16,868 nucleotides of DNA from positions 1-16,868 of the forward strand of contig JALQXU010000009.1 in the NCBI GenBank assembly GCA_023263045.1. The letters run 5' to 3'. Below are positions 7,301 to 16,248 of the stretch, piece after piece. A program made the translations under genes and the position numbers. The DNA is from Pontimonas sp. Lineage in GTDB: Bacteria; Actinomycetota; Actinomycetes; Actinomycetales; Microbacteriaceae. Each line of letters begins with the position of its first letter. Position 1 is the stretch's first letter. The notes beneath the pieces were generated by a model. That model had not been told where the DNA came from. It did not search any database and saw only the letters and a list, made by a program, of their open reading frames with translations.

Positions 7301-7766
7301 GTCCTTCGGTGACGTCTCCGTCATTAAGACCCGCGACTATTTGTACGGCCTTCCTCTCGGAGAAGAGTCCGTGGTGGATATCGCACCGGGCGTGAGCCTG
7401 TACGTGTCCCTAGAGTCGATTTCAGAACCCGACGATCGCGGCATGAGGACCGTCGTCGCGTCACTCAATGGTCAAATGCGACCGATTAGCATTCGGGACC
7501 GCTCGATCGAGGTTCAGGTCACCCAGGCTGAGAAGGCAGACCCGGCCAACCCGCGCCATATCGCTGCTCCGTTCTCGGGTGTTGTCACCGTGTCTGCGGA
7601 GGTCGGTGACACCGTGTCTGAGGGTCAGGTTGTGGCGACCATTGAGGCCATGAAAATGGAGGCCGGCATCAGCACCTCGGTTTCTGGGGTCGTCAAGCGG
7701 TGGGCGATTCCCCAGACTCAGCAGGTTGAGGCTGGGGACTTGATTCTGGAAATAGGCGCAGATTAA
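4366..7766 (+). CDS. pyc: Pyruvate carboxylase, reading frame broken by an apparent 1-base deletion
   Basis: Biotin enzyme that carboxylates pyruvate to oxaloacetate using ATP and bicarbonate. The gene is read in two frames. 4366-4671 encodes residues 1-102 (MVSKILVANRGEIAIRAFRAA... to EEAGIV). From 4671 the protein continues one frame back as FVGPPASVLEMAGNKV and runs to the stop at 7764-7766. Adding one T at 4670-4673 restores 1133 residues, the normal family length. Domains are: biotin carboxylase with the ATP loop GGGGRGMR and EMNPRIQVEH; carboxyltransferase with DTTFRDAHQS, the carbamylated-lysine region AIKDMAGLL and the metal motif HLHTHD; and the biotinyl domain with EAMKMEAG (Lys about 1097). 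All active-site motifs are intact, which points to a sequencing error or a very recent mutation. If real, the enzyme is lost. Confidence 0.93.
4666..4677 (+). other. Frameshift site in pyc (T run of four where five are needed)
   Basis: The sequence ATTGTTTTGTCG reads I-V-L-S in the upstream frame. With five Ts it would read I-V-F-V and join the downstream frame exactly where pyruvate carboxylases have a (F/V)VGP motif. No canonical X-XXY-YYZ slippery heptamer is present in the zero frame, so programmed -1 frameshifting is unlikely. Confidence 0.85.
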
Positions 7767-7794
7767 AGCGAATTTTATTTTCGACTCCAGCTAT

Positions 7795-7836
7795 TAGAAT
7801 CAGACTTCACCTGTCACCAGGTTCACCAGAAGAGGA
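7795..7836 (+). promoter_or_regulatory. Promoter -10 and ribosome binding site of the MinD-like gene
   Basis: TAGAAT (7795-7800) is the best -10 match in the window. AGAGGA (7831-7836) is a clear Shine-Dalgarno sequence 7 nt before the ATG at 7844. No convincing -35 is seen. A transcript from about 7807 would begin near a 5-bp stem, ACCTG-TCAC-CAGGT (7809-7822). This promoter may serve the coupled downstream deformylase gene too. Confidence 0.5.
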
Positions 7837-7843
7837 TCGTTGA

Positions 7844-8977
7844 ATGGTCAAGAAATCAGACTCCACACCGACTGCTGAGGACGCTCCCGACGCAGTCGAG
7901 GTCTCTGTCGATGAAGAGACCGTGGATGCTGGCTCATCTGAGGTGGCTGATGGCGACAGCATGACGGTGGACGTCTCGCCCGTCGCGAATGACCTCTATT
8001 ACCGTCGCCCAGAAGAGCGCGGTGACGCCCCTGAACCCGCTGCGATGTTGACCGACGACCGACTCATCGATTCATCGGGACGCTACCGGGAAGCGCCCGA
8101 AGGCTTCTGGCAGCGCTTCCTTTACGAGATTTCTTTCCATCTCATCAATGTCGGGGATTCGAGGGCCGTCCGTGAGCGCAAAGCGATGGACCGCCGAATA
8201 TCTCACCCTTTTGAGCAGGGAACACGTTTTGTCCCCGTTCTCACCCGAAAAGGGGGAGTAGGGAAGACAACAGTCACCACACTGTTGGGGATGGCCTTGG
8301 CCGAAGTTCGCGATGATCGTGTCCTGGGAATTGACGCCAATCCTGACCGGGGAACTCTCGCCGAGCGAGTAGCCCGCTCCACTGGAGCTACCGTCAGAGA
8401 TGTGGTGAATCTTGCGTCGGGCATTTCCTCCTTTACGGATTTTGCTGAGCTGGTGTCCAAGGACAAGACACGTTTTCACGTGTTGGCCTCAGATACCGAT
8501 CCTCTGCTCTCGGAAGCCTTTGATGAGGATGATTACAACGTCGTAGCGGACCAAGCTGCCCGGTTCTACTCCATTGTTCTGACCGACTGTGGAACGGGCG
8601 TGGTCCACTCCGTTATGCGACCCACACTGGAGCGAGCTGACGGACTGGTGATTGTGTCCGGAGGAAGCGTGGATGAGGCACGACTCGCGTCGGAGACTCT
8701 CACTTGGCTCGAAGCGAATGGTTATGGAGATCTCGTGAAGCGTGCGGTTGTTGCGCTAAACACCGCGACCCAGGGAACCAATGTGGTCAAGCTGGATGAA
8801 ATCGAGCAACACTTCCTCTCTCGCGTTCGCGACGTTGTGCGGATTCCTTACGACCCCTACCTAGCGGCGGGGTCGATCGTGGACTGGTCGCGCTTGAGCC
8901 CTTACACCCGCGAGTCCGCCCGTGAACTCGCGGCCTTAGTGGTCGAGGGTGTAGCCGACGAGTCATCGTCTCGCTGA
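7844..8977 (+). CDS. MinD/ParA-like ATPase with long acidic N-terminal extension
   Basis: A 377-residue protein. Residues 1-80 are acidic, low in complexity and probably disordered. About 86-120 is a conserved-looking helical stretch (EGFWQRFLYEISFHLINVGDSRAVRERKAMDRRI). The ATPase domain starts near 128 with Walker A TRKGGVGKTT (134-143) and continues with GIDANPDRGTLAERV and a Walker B-like IVLTDCGTG. The DANPDRGTL block is typical of the MinD-like ATPases of actinobacteria that often accompany type VII secretion (ESX) loci. No WXG100, EccC or other ESX gene is in the window, so the partner is unknown. Its stop and the deformylase start share one base (TGATG, 8975-8979), implying translational coupling. 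A role in positioning or secretion is inference only. Confidence 0.82.
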   Translation: MVKKSDSTPTAEDAPDAVEVSVDEETVDAGSSEVADGDSMTVDVSPVANDLYYRRPEERGDAPEPAAMLTDDRLIDSSGRYREAPEGFWQRFLYEISFHLINVGDSRAVRERKAMDRRISHPFEQGTRFVPVLTRKGGVGKTTVTTLLGMALAEVRDDRVLGIDANPDRGTLAERVARSTGATVRDVVNLASGISSFTDFAELVSKDKTRFHVLASDTDPLLSEAFDEDDYNVVADQAARFYSIVLTDCGTGVVHSVMRPTLERADGLVIVSGGSVDEARLASETLTWLEANGYGDLVKRAVVALNTATQGTNVVKLDEIEQHFLSRVRDVVRIPYDPYLAAGSIVDWSRLSPYTRESARELAALVVEGVADESSSR

Positions 8978-9483
8978 TGGCCGAGCGGCCTATTCGACTC
9001 TTCGGTGACCCAATTTTGACGAGCCCCACGGATCCCGTGGACCTGTCTTCCCTGCGCACTTCGGAACTCGTAGCGGACCTCCTCGATACGGTGAAACTCC
9101 CCGGGCGAGCCGGTGTCGCTGCCAACCAAATCGGTGTGGGCCTTCGGGCTTTTAGCTACAACATTGATGGCACCATCGGGTATCTCCTCAACCCTCGGCT
9201 GCTGAAAGTGTGGGGTGAGCCCGAAGAAATGTCCGAAGGGTGTCTCTCGGTTCCGGGGCTGACGTATCCGCGCCTGCGCTACCCCCACGCACTCGCAGAG
9301 GGTTTCACTATGGAGGGCGAAAGGATAGAAATCGAGGGGGAGGGTTTGATGGCTCAGGCCCTGCAACACGAACTCGATCATCTGGAGGGAATCCTGTATT
9401 TCCAGGGGCTAGAACCCGAACACAAGAAAGACGCCCTGAAAGCGATTCGCGAATCAGAATGGTTTGGTGCCGCGTCCTCGTGA
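8977..9483 (+). CDS. def: Peptide deformylase
   Basis: Removes the formyl group from the N-terminal methionine of new proteins. The 168-residue length is normal for bacterial deformylases. All three signature motifs are present: GVAANQIG (46-53, catalytic Gln51), EGCLSVPG (87-94, metal ligand Cys89) and QHELDHLEG (130-138, ligands His131 and His135, catalytic Glu132). Motif I has V where many family members have L (GLAANQIG), a common variation. The ATG overlaps the stop of the MinD-like gene by one base, so it probably depends on that gene's translation. No def-fmt pairing is seen here; the methionyl-tRNA formyltransferase gene must lie elsewhere. Confidence 0.95.
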   Translation: MAERPIRLFGDPILTSPTDPVDLSSLRTSELVADLLDTVKLPGRAGVAANQIGVGLRAFSYNIDGTIGYLLNPRLLKVWGEPEEMSEGCLSVPGLTYPRLRYPHALAEGFTMEGERIEIEGEGLMAQALQHELDHLEGILYFQGLEPEHKKDALKAIRESEWFGAASS

Positions 9484-9509
9484 CGCCCCGGTAGGGAGCG
9501 GAGACCGCT

Positions 9510-9515
9510 TAGACT
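9510..9515 (+). promoter_or_regulatory. Candidate -10 of the glucokinase gene
   Basis: TAGACT (9510-9515) fits the TAnnnT pattern and ends 8 nt before the GTG at 9524. The only Shine-Dalgarno-like stretch, AGGGAGCGGAG (9493-9503), lies about 20 nt from that GTG, too far to serve it. A near-leaderless transcript would explain the start choice. Confidence 0.35.
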
Positions 9516-9523
9516 TATCCGCT

Positions 9524-10432
9524 GTGGATGCGCTGGGCTTAGACATTGGTGGGACAAAGATTGCGGGTGCCCGCGTAGACGAGGGTGGTGCCGTTGTCGC
9601 CCACACCTCCCGCCCCACTACTCCCGAGAATCCCGAAGGAATTCTCGACGCACTGTCCGAAATTTATGACGAACTGGGCGGCCAGGAGACGCTCCCGAGC
9701 GTGGGAGTGGCTGTTGCGGCTTTCTTGAATGCCCAGCGGGATCGTCTCTACTTTTCTCCCAACATCTCCTGGCGCGATTTCCCCCTGGCCAGCGCAGTAT
9801 CCGATCGCCTGGGGGTGTCCGCAGTAGTTGAAAACGATGCCAACGCAGCGGGCTGGGGAGAGTTCCGTTTCGGGGCTGGTCGTGATGTGAGCTCGATGCT
9901 CATGCTCACCATCGGTACGGGGGTCGGAGGGGCTCTGGTCGATGACGGCCGTTTGGTTGTGGGCGGTTTTGGCATGGCTGCTGAACTGGGTCACATCATC
10001 ATCGAGCCCGGTGGACTGCTCTGTGGGTGCGGAAATAGGGGTTGTTTAGAGCAGTATGCGTCGGGAACCGCTCTCATGAGGCAGGCGCGAGAACTTCTCG
10101 GCGATGAGTCACTCACCCAGGCCTCGCTGACGGAGCTCCTCAAGGATGGCAATGCCGTCGCGCTCGGTGCACTCGATTCAGTGGCAAGGGCACTGGGTCG
10201 GGGAATTACGTCACTCGTGGCGGTGACTGACCCTCAGCGCATTGTCATCGGGGGAGGTGTCGCGAGTGCGGGTGAGCTCCTTCTCGCACCGATTCGAGCA
10301 AGTTTTGAAGAGACCTATGGCGCTGGTGACAAGAGACCGGTTGCGGATATCGCCGTGGCCACCATGGGCAACACCGCCGGTGTTGTGGGTGCCGCTGATT
10401 TAGCTCGTGCGAAGAGCCAGCCTGGGGCCTAG
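9524..10432 (+). CDS. glk: ROK-family glucokinase
   Basis: Phosphorylates glucose to glucose 6-phosphate, most likely with ATP. The start is taken as GTG 9524, giving MDALGLDIGGTKIAG, the standard ROK N-terminus. The longer frame from 9464 would overlap def by 20 bases and add an unlike tail. The 302 residues include the phosphate-1 loop LGLDIGGTK, the sugar and acid region VENDANAAGWGEFRFG, the GTGVGGALV loop, ELGHI, the ROK zinc motif CGCGNRGCLEQYASG and IVIGGGV. Polyphosphate as donor, or another sugar or N-acyl-sugar substrate, cannot be excluded. It lies between def and a plsC-like gene. As I recall, Streptomyces glkA sits in a related neighbourhood. Confidence 0.88.
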   Translation: MDALGLDIGGTKIAGARVDEGGAVVAHTSRPTTPENPEGILDALSEIYDELGGQETLPSVGVAVAAFLNAQRDRLYFSPNISWRDFPLASAVSDRLGVSAVVENDANAAGWGEFRFGAGRDVSSMLMLTIGTGVGGALVDDGRLVVGGFGMAAELGHIIIEPGGLLCGCGNRGCLEQYASGTALMRQARELLGDESLTQASLTELLKDGNAVALGALDSVARALGRGITSLVAVTDPQRIVIGGGVASAGELLLAPIRASFEETYGAGDKRPVADIAVATMGNTAGVVGAADLARAKSQPGA

Positions 10433-10454
10433 TCTGGAAGCTTCACCGGGGAGG
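10430..10454 (+). promoter_or_regulatory. Candidate -10 and ribosome binding site of the plsC-like gene
   Basis: TAGTCT (10430-10435) overlaps the glk stop codon and fits a -10 box. GGGGAGG (10448-10454) is a strong Shine-Dalgarno match 5 nt before the GTG at 10460, and it decides that start. Confidence 0.4.
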
Positions 10455-10459
10455 CTCAC

Positions 10460-11137
10460 GTGTTTTATTGGTTGATGAAACATTGGGTTATTGGACCCTT
10501 ACTCACCACCGTTTTTCGGCCGTGGGTCACGGGGCTCGAGAACGTGCCCCGCACAGGGCCCATCATCGTGGTCTGTAATCACCTGTCTTTTGTGGACTCC
10601 ATCTTCCTTCCCCTCATGATTGATCGGCAGATGGCGTTTCTTGCCAAGAGCGATTACTTCACGGGGAAAGGCTTCAAGGGATGGCTGGTTCGCTTTTTTA
10701 TGACCTCAGCCGGGCAACTCCCGATTGATCGCACCGGCGGTAAAGCATCCGAGGCCTCTCTCAACGCAGGCCTTCAGATTCTCGCCGAAGGCGGTGTTTT
10801 GGCGATTTATCCCGAGGGCACCCGCAGTCCCGATGGACGCATGTACCGGGGGCGCACGGGTGTGGCTCGCATGATTCTGGAGGCTCACGTTCCGGTCATC
10901 CCTGCCGCTGTGATTGGGACAGAAAAGGTGATGCCGCTGGGCTCGACCATCCCGAAAGTCCACCGGGTGGGCGTGGTCATTGGGAAGCCTCTCGACTTCT
11001 CGCGTTTCGAGGGAATGGAAAGTGATCGTTTTGTGTTGCGCTCGATCACGGACGAAATCATCTATGAGATGAACAAGTTGAGCGAGCAGGAATATGTCGA
11101 CGTGTACGCGTCGACCATCAGGAGCAAGCAGGCCTGA
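10460..11137 (+). CDS. plsC: 1-acyl-sn-glycerol-3-phosphate acyltransferase (PlsC family)
   Basis: Acylates lysophosphatidic acid to phosphatidic acid at the membrane, feeding phospholipid synthesis. The protein has 225 residues from a GTG start with a strong ribosome binding site. The catalytic NHLSFVD block (His41, Asp46) and the acceptor-binding block YPEGTRSPDG (about 117-126) are intact, with the third block VIPAAVIG following. A short N-terminal hydrophobic stretch (about 1-20) may anchor it in the membrane. It follows glk by 27 bp and precedes the DAHP synthase gene. The mycobacterial counterpart Rv2182c lies a few genes from aroG as well. A lysophospholipid of another kind could be the true acceptor. 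Confidence 0.9.
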   Translation: MFYWLMKHWVIGPLLTTVFRPWVTGLENVPRTGPIIVVCNHLSFVDSIFLPLMIDRQMAFLAKSDYFTGKGFKGWLVRFFMTSAGQLPIDRTGGKASEASLNAGLQILAEGGVLAIYPEGTRSPDGRMYRGRTGVARMILEAHVPVIPAAVIGTEKVMPLGSTIPKVHRVGVVIGKPLDFSRFEGMESDRFVLRSITDEIIYEMNKLSEQEYVDVYASTIRSKQA

Positions 11138-11163
11138 GAATTCGGCTCTCCCAGGGCCTGAAG

Positions 11164-11169
11164 TAGGCT
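11164..11169 (+). promoter_or_regulatory. Candidate -10 of the DAHP synthase gene
   Basis: TAGGCT (11164-11169) in the 52-bp gap after plsC fits the TAnnnT pattern and would start a transcript about 14 nt before the ATG at 11190. AAGAGA (11183-11188) is a weak ribosome binding site very close to that ATG. Confidence 0.3.
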
Positions 11170-11189
11170 GTTCATCGGCGTCAAGAGAA

Positions 11190-12562
11190 ATGGAAACCGT
11201 GGAGCACAACGAGCACGTCGTGGCCCCTGACCCTCGGGTTATCGAGGGCCTCGACCACTGGAAAACTCTGCCCATTAAGCAGCAGCCTGAATGGCCAGAT
11301 CCGGCCGCAGCTGCCGCTGTGGTGGCAGAGCTTTCCACCGTGCCACCGCTGGTTTTCGCGGGTGAGGTAGACATCCTGCGTGACCGTCTGGCGCGAGTCG
11401 CGCGGGGCGAAGCGTTCCTGCTTCAGGGCGGGGATTGCGCGGAGACTTTTGCGGGCGCGACGGCTGACAAGATCCGAAACCGAGTCAAGACCATCCTGCA
11501 GATGGCGGTGGTTCTGACGTACGGAGCTTCCTTGCCGATAGTGAAGATGGGGCGTATGGCCGGGCAGTTTGCTAAGCCACGCTCAAATGACGACGAGACA
11601 CGAGACGGCGTCACACTTCCCGCGTACCGCGGCGACATCGTCAACGGATACGATTTCACCCCCGAGGCGAGAACTCCGGACCCCGCGAGGATGCTTCAGG
11701 GCTACCACACTGCGGCATCGACGCTGAACCTGATTCGCGCCTTCACGCAGGGTGGCTTTGCGGACCTTCGTATGGTCCACAGCTGGAACAAAGGTTTCGC
11801 TGAGAATCCGGCGAATGCTCGCTACGAGGGGCTTGCCCGAGAAATTGATCGAGCAGTGAAATTCATGGAAGCCGCGGGAGCTGATTTTGATGAGCTCAAG
11901 CGCGTCGAATTTTACGCCAGCCATGAGGGTTTGCTTATGGAGTATGAGCGTGCCCTGACCCGAGTGGATTCGAGGACCGGTTTGCCCTACGTCACCTCAG
12001 GGCATTTCCTGTGGATTGGGGAGCGCACCCGAGATCTCGATGGTGCCCACGTGGACTTCTTCTCTAGAGTCCGAAACCCCATTGGTGTGAAATTGGGACC
12101 CTCGAGCACGCCGGACACCCTGAAGAAGCTTGCCGACCAACTCGACCCCGACCGCGAGATGGGTCGTCTCACCTTCATCACGCGGATGGGCTCGGGCGAG
12201 ATTCGCTCGAAGCTACCGCCTTTGCTCAAGGCGTCTCAGGAGCTGGGCATCACCCCGCTGTGGGTCTCTGACCCGATGCACGGGAACGGAATCACCACTC
12301 AGACCGGATACAAGACCCGACGCTTTGATGATGTCGTGGACGAGGTGAAGGGCTTCTTCGAAGCTCACCGCGAGGTGGGAACTCACCCCGGTGGAATTCA
12401 CGTGGAACTCACGGGAGACGATGTGACCGAGTGCTTGGGTGGCTCACAGAACATCGATGAATTGGGTCTGGAGACACGGTACGAGTCCTTGTGTGATCCG
12501 CGCCTGAACCATCAGCAGTCGCTGGAGCTTGCCTTCTTGGTGGCGGAGGAATTGAGCCGAAG

Positions 12563-12566
<4 letters not shown>
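11190..12566 (+). CDS. aroG: 3-deoxy-7-phosphoheptulonate (DAHP) synthase, class II
   Basis: First enzyme of the shikimate pathway: condenses phosphoenolpyruvate and erythrose 4-phosphate. From ATG 11190 it has 458 residues, normal for the class II family. The frame is open from 11094, but that would overlap plsC and add an unlike tail. Signature blocks are QGGDCAETFAG (metal ligand Cys83), GRMAGQFAKPRS, DLRMVHSWNKGF, SGHFLWIGERTRDLDGAH, VRNPIGVKLGPS, WVSDPMHGNG, GGIHVELTGDDVTECLGG and the C-terminal CDPRLNHQQSLELAFLVAEEL. It is the orthologue of Rv2178c by family and neighbourhood. In mycobacteria this enzyme binds chorismate mutase for feedback control. Its TAG stop interlocks with the kinase gene's stop. 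Confidence 0.95.
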
Positions 12567-14533
<1,967 letters not shown>

Positions 14534-14540
14534 TCTTGGG

Positions 14541-14546
14541 ATTGTA
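14541..14546 (-). promoter_or_regulatory. -10 element of the kinase gene
   Basis: On the minus strand TACAAT ends 7 nt before the ATG at 14531-14533. This is one mismatch from TATAAT. There is no Shine-Dalgarno sequence, so a leaderless transcript is likely. The -35 region is occupied by an inverted repeat. Confidence 0.5.
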
Positions 14547-14569
14547 CGCAGGGCTATGCGAGCCCTGCG
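14547..14569. repeat. 9-bp perfect inverted repeat (hairpin/operator) between LysM and kinase genes
   Basis: CGCAGGGCT (14547-14555) and AGCCCTGCG (14561-14569) are exact reverse complements around a 5-nt loop. The element fills the 48-bp gap between the LysM gene stop and the kinase start and directly touches the kinase -10. It lacks a T-run, so it is not a classical terminator. It could be a T-less actinobacterial terminator for the LysM gene, an operator for the kinase promoter, or both. Confidence 0.6.
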
Positions 14570-14581
14570 GTTGCCACTCCA

Positions 14582-16054
14582 TTAGGTCAATTCATAGAGC
14601 CAAGCCCAGGCGCTGGGCTCCCACTTCGCGTAGGCGTTGGGGTAGGCAGAGATTTGAACGCGTTGGGCTGCTTCGGTCAGGGGCATCGACTCCCAGCCTG
14701 CAATATCGAGCAGGCCGCGGGTCTTGCCCTTGTTGGGGTTATTTGGCCCTCCGAAGAAGAGTTTCGTCGCGTAGACGGGATCCATGATCTGTTCGACGGT
14801 GCCCCATCCAGACGATGGCCGCTGCTGGTAGAGACCGACTGAGTCACGGTCACCCCAGTTGATGTTGCGCAGTGAGGACTCCTGCATTGCGGTTGCCAGA
14901 GCAATCACAATTCCGTAGTCCGAAATACCCATCTCGCGCCCCACGTTCACAATGATTTGGGCATTAGTGCGCCTCTCATCATTCAGTGGCGTGACGCTAC
15001 CCGAGACCGGTTGACCCACAGAGGATGTGGGCTCGGCTTCTTCATCACTCTCTTCAGGTTCAGATTCGGCTGGTGTCGGAGTGGGTTCGGGCTCCGATTC
15101 CTTGACAGGTTCGGGAGCAGCGACAGGTGTGACCTTCTTTTCCACGACGACGGGGGCTTTAGGGGTGGGGACCTTCACGGTGATCAGCGCGGGTTTCTCC
15201 GCAATCTCAATGTCGGCAGCATCGAAGGCTACCTCTTCGTCGGCGGTTTCTTCAGCGGCGCTTTCCGGGGCTGGATCGCTCGACATGACCTGATCTGTTG
15301 ACTCGGCCGAAGTGGGGATGATCGTGGGCGCCGATGCTAGTGCGGGCATGACGGAGGCATCTTCTCGCTCGACCACAGGGGCAGTGCTCCCGGGGATACG
15401 GATCATTTGACCGGCGTAAATCGTGGCAGATTCTTCGAGACCATTAGCTTCGGTCAGGGCTGAGGTGGAAATTCCTAAACGGTCGGCAATCGTGCTGAGA
15501 GTCTCACCGTTTTGCACGAGGTAGGCGTTCCCCGCAACGCGCGCGGGTGAGGCAGCTGCTTTTTTGGTGGGCTCAGCACTGAGTTTTAGCACCTGTCCAG
15601 GGTGGAGCAGGGCATTCCAACTCAGACCGTTGAGGGTCAAGATTGCAGGTGTGGGGATTCCGAAAGTGTCAGCGATGGACGAGATGGTGTCTCCCTCGGC
15701 GACGACATACGTCGCAGGCAAGTCTGGTCGAACCGTGGAGAGGACCGAGTGAGCGACCGGGAGAAAGGCTCCCGAGAGTCTCTCCCCGAATCCTGGACGC
15801 TGGTCCTGGGCAACATCGGCCGACGCATCGCCCTCATCGGTCTGCGTGTGTGACACGAGTCCAGGGGTCACGATGGCACCCGTGGCTAAGGTTCCCGACA
15901 TGACGAAGGGAAGCGCTCCCATCAGGCCGCGGGAGAGAGCACCCGAGCTGCTGTCACAAGTGTCAAAGGTCTCAACGCGGGGGGACAGCCCTCGAAACAC
16001 CGAGTGCTCGAGAGTCTCCTCGGTGGTGTCAGGCGTTTCGTCCTGGTGGGTCAT
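14582..16054 (-). CDS. LysM-repeat cell-wall protein with transglycosylase-like C-terminal domain
   Basis: A 490-residue envelope protein. A short charged N-terminus is followed by a single hydrophobic segment (about 43-66) that acts as a signal anchor or signal peptide. Two LysM repeats (about 115-158, YVVAEGDTISSIADTFGI; about 177-221, YLVQNGETLSTIADRLGI) bind peptidoglycan. A Pro/Glu/Ala-rich linker (about 225-355) probably spans the wall. The C-terminal domain (about 361-485) contains IALATAMQESSLRNINWGDRDSVGLYQQRPSSGWGT, the lysozyme-like fold seen in actinobacterial lytic transglycosylases, with Glu392 as the probable catalytic acid. It likely cleaves or remodels peptidoglycan, but activity is not proven. 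It sits between the kinase and its expected partner Rv2175c-like gene. The ATG at 16052-16054 is preceded by a weak AGAAG. Confidence 0.85.
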   Translation of the reverse strand: MTHQDETPDTTEETLEHSVFRGLSPRVETFDTCDSSSGALSRGLMGALPFVMSGTLATGAIVTPGLVSHTQTDEGDASADVAQDQRPGFGERLSGAFLPVAHSVLSTVRPDLPATYVVAEGDTISSIADTFGIPTPAILTLNGLSWNALLHPGQVLKLSAEPTKKAAASPARVAGNAYLVQNGETLSTIADRLGISTSALTEANGLEESATIYAGQMIRIPGSTAPVVEREDASVMPALASAPTIIPTSAESTDQVMSSDPAPESAAEETADEEVAFDAADIEIAEKPALITVKVPTPKAPVVVEKKVTPVAAPEPVKESEPEPTPTPAESEPEESDEEAEPTSSVGQPVSGSVTPLNDERRTNAQIIVNVGREMGISDYGIVIALATAMQESSLRNINWGDRDSVGLYQQRPSSGWGTVEQIMDPVYATKLFFGGPNNPNKGKTRGLLDIAGWESMPLTEAAQRVQISAYPNAYAKWEPSAWAWLYELT

Positions 16055-16151
16055 GTCTTCTATCGTTTCGTGGCGCGTCGGCGGAGCCCGTAGCGACGCT
16101 CCGTCCTACAACGCTGTCACAGGATGATACCTGCGTCAATCACTGTGGCGG

Positions 16152-16181
16152 ATGTTACAGCAGTTAATCTGTTCGTAACAT
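16152..16181. promoter_or_regulatory. Symmetric inverted repeat, possible two-way promoter
   Basis: ATGTTAC (16152-16158) and GTAACAT (16175-16181) are exact reverse complements separated by 16 bp. As a result both strands carry TGTTAC-17 nt-TAACAT, a promoter-like spacing with a TAnnnT -10 pointing outward. The plus-strand copy would start near 16188, upstream of the HTH gene. The minus-strand copy would start near 16145, about 90 nt upstream of the LysM gene. The -35 match is poor. A regulator operator is the alternative reading. Confidence 0.45.
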
Positions 16182-16191
16182 AAGAATTCCT

Positions 16192-16231
16192 GGATGAGGG
16201 GCTCTCGATGCTGGCGGAGCGACCCTCATCC
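16192..16231 (+). repeat. 9-bp perfect inverted repeat, leader hairpin of the HTH gene
   Basis: GGATGAGGG (16192-16200) and CCCTCATCC (16223-16231) are exact reverse complements. An inner GCTC/GAGC pair (16201-16204, 16217-16220) can stack on the stem. If transcription starts near 16188, this hairpin fills most of the leader and ends 17 nt before the GTG. It may stabilise the RNA, limit translation or act as an operator. There is no T-run for termination. Confidence 0.5.
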
Positions 16232-16248
16232 GTGGGACCCTTAGGGCT

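Larger units (their letters stand above)
16055..16248. promoter_or_regulatory. 194-bp divergent intergenic region
   Basis: This is the largest non-coding gap. Besides the two elements listed separately (the symmetric inverted repeat and the 9-bp hairpin), it holds a 6-bp stem CGGAGC/GCTCCG (16082-16087, 16098-16103) that would fall in the 5' leader of the LysM gene. CCCTTAGGGCTG lies at 16238-16249, beside the HTH gene start. I saw no riboswitch class I could recognise and no small ORF. Confidence 0.5.

Noticed and set aside
7809..7822. ACCTG-TCAC-CAGGT stem after pyc as a terminator
   Set aside because: It is a 5-bp stem with no T-run, located downstream of a good -10 box; more likely an incidental dyad in the next gene's leader.
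9464..9523. Earlier start for the glucokinase overlapping def
   Set aside because: The added residues are unlike ROK proteins, while GTG 9524 starts directly at the conserved LGLDIGGTK block.
11094..11189. Earlier start for DAHP synthase overlapping plsC
   Set aside because: The added Ser/Arg/Pro-rich residues are unlike the family. ATG 11190 gives the normal length and lies after a -10-like box.
16055..16151. c-di-AMP (ydaO-type) riboswitch upstream of the wall hydrolase gene
   Set aside because: Such switches occur before actinobacterial wall hydrolases, but the presumed leader is only about 90 nt and I could not find the conserved core.
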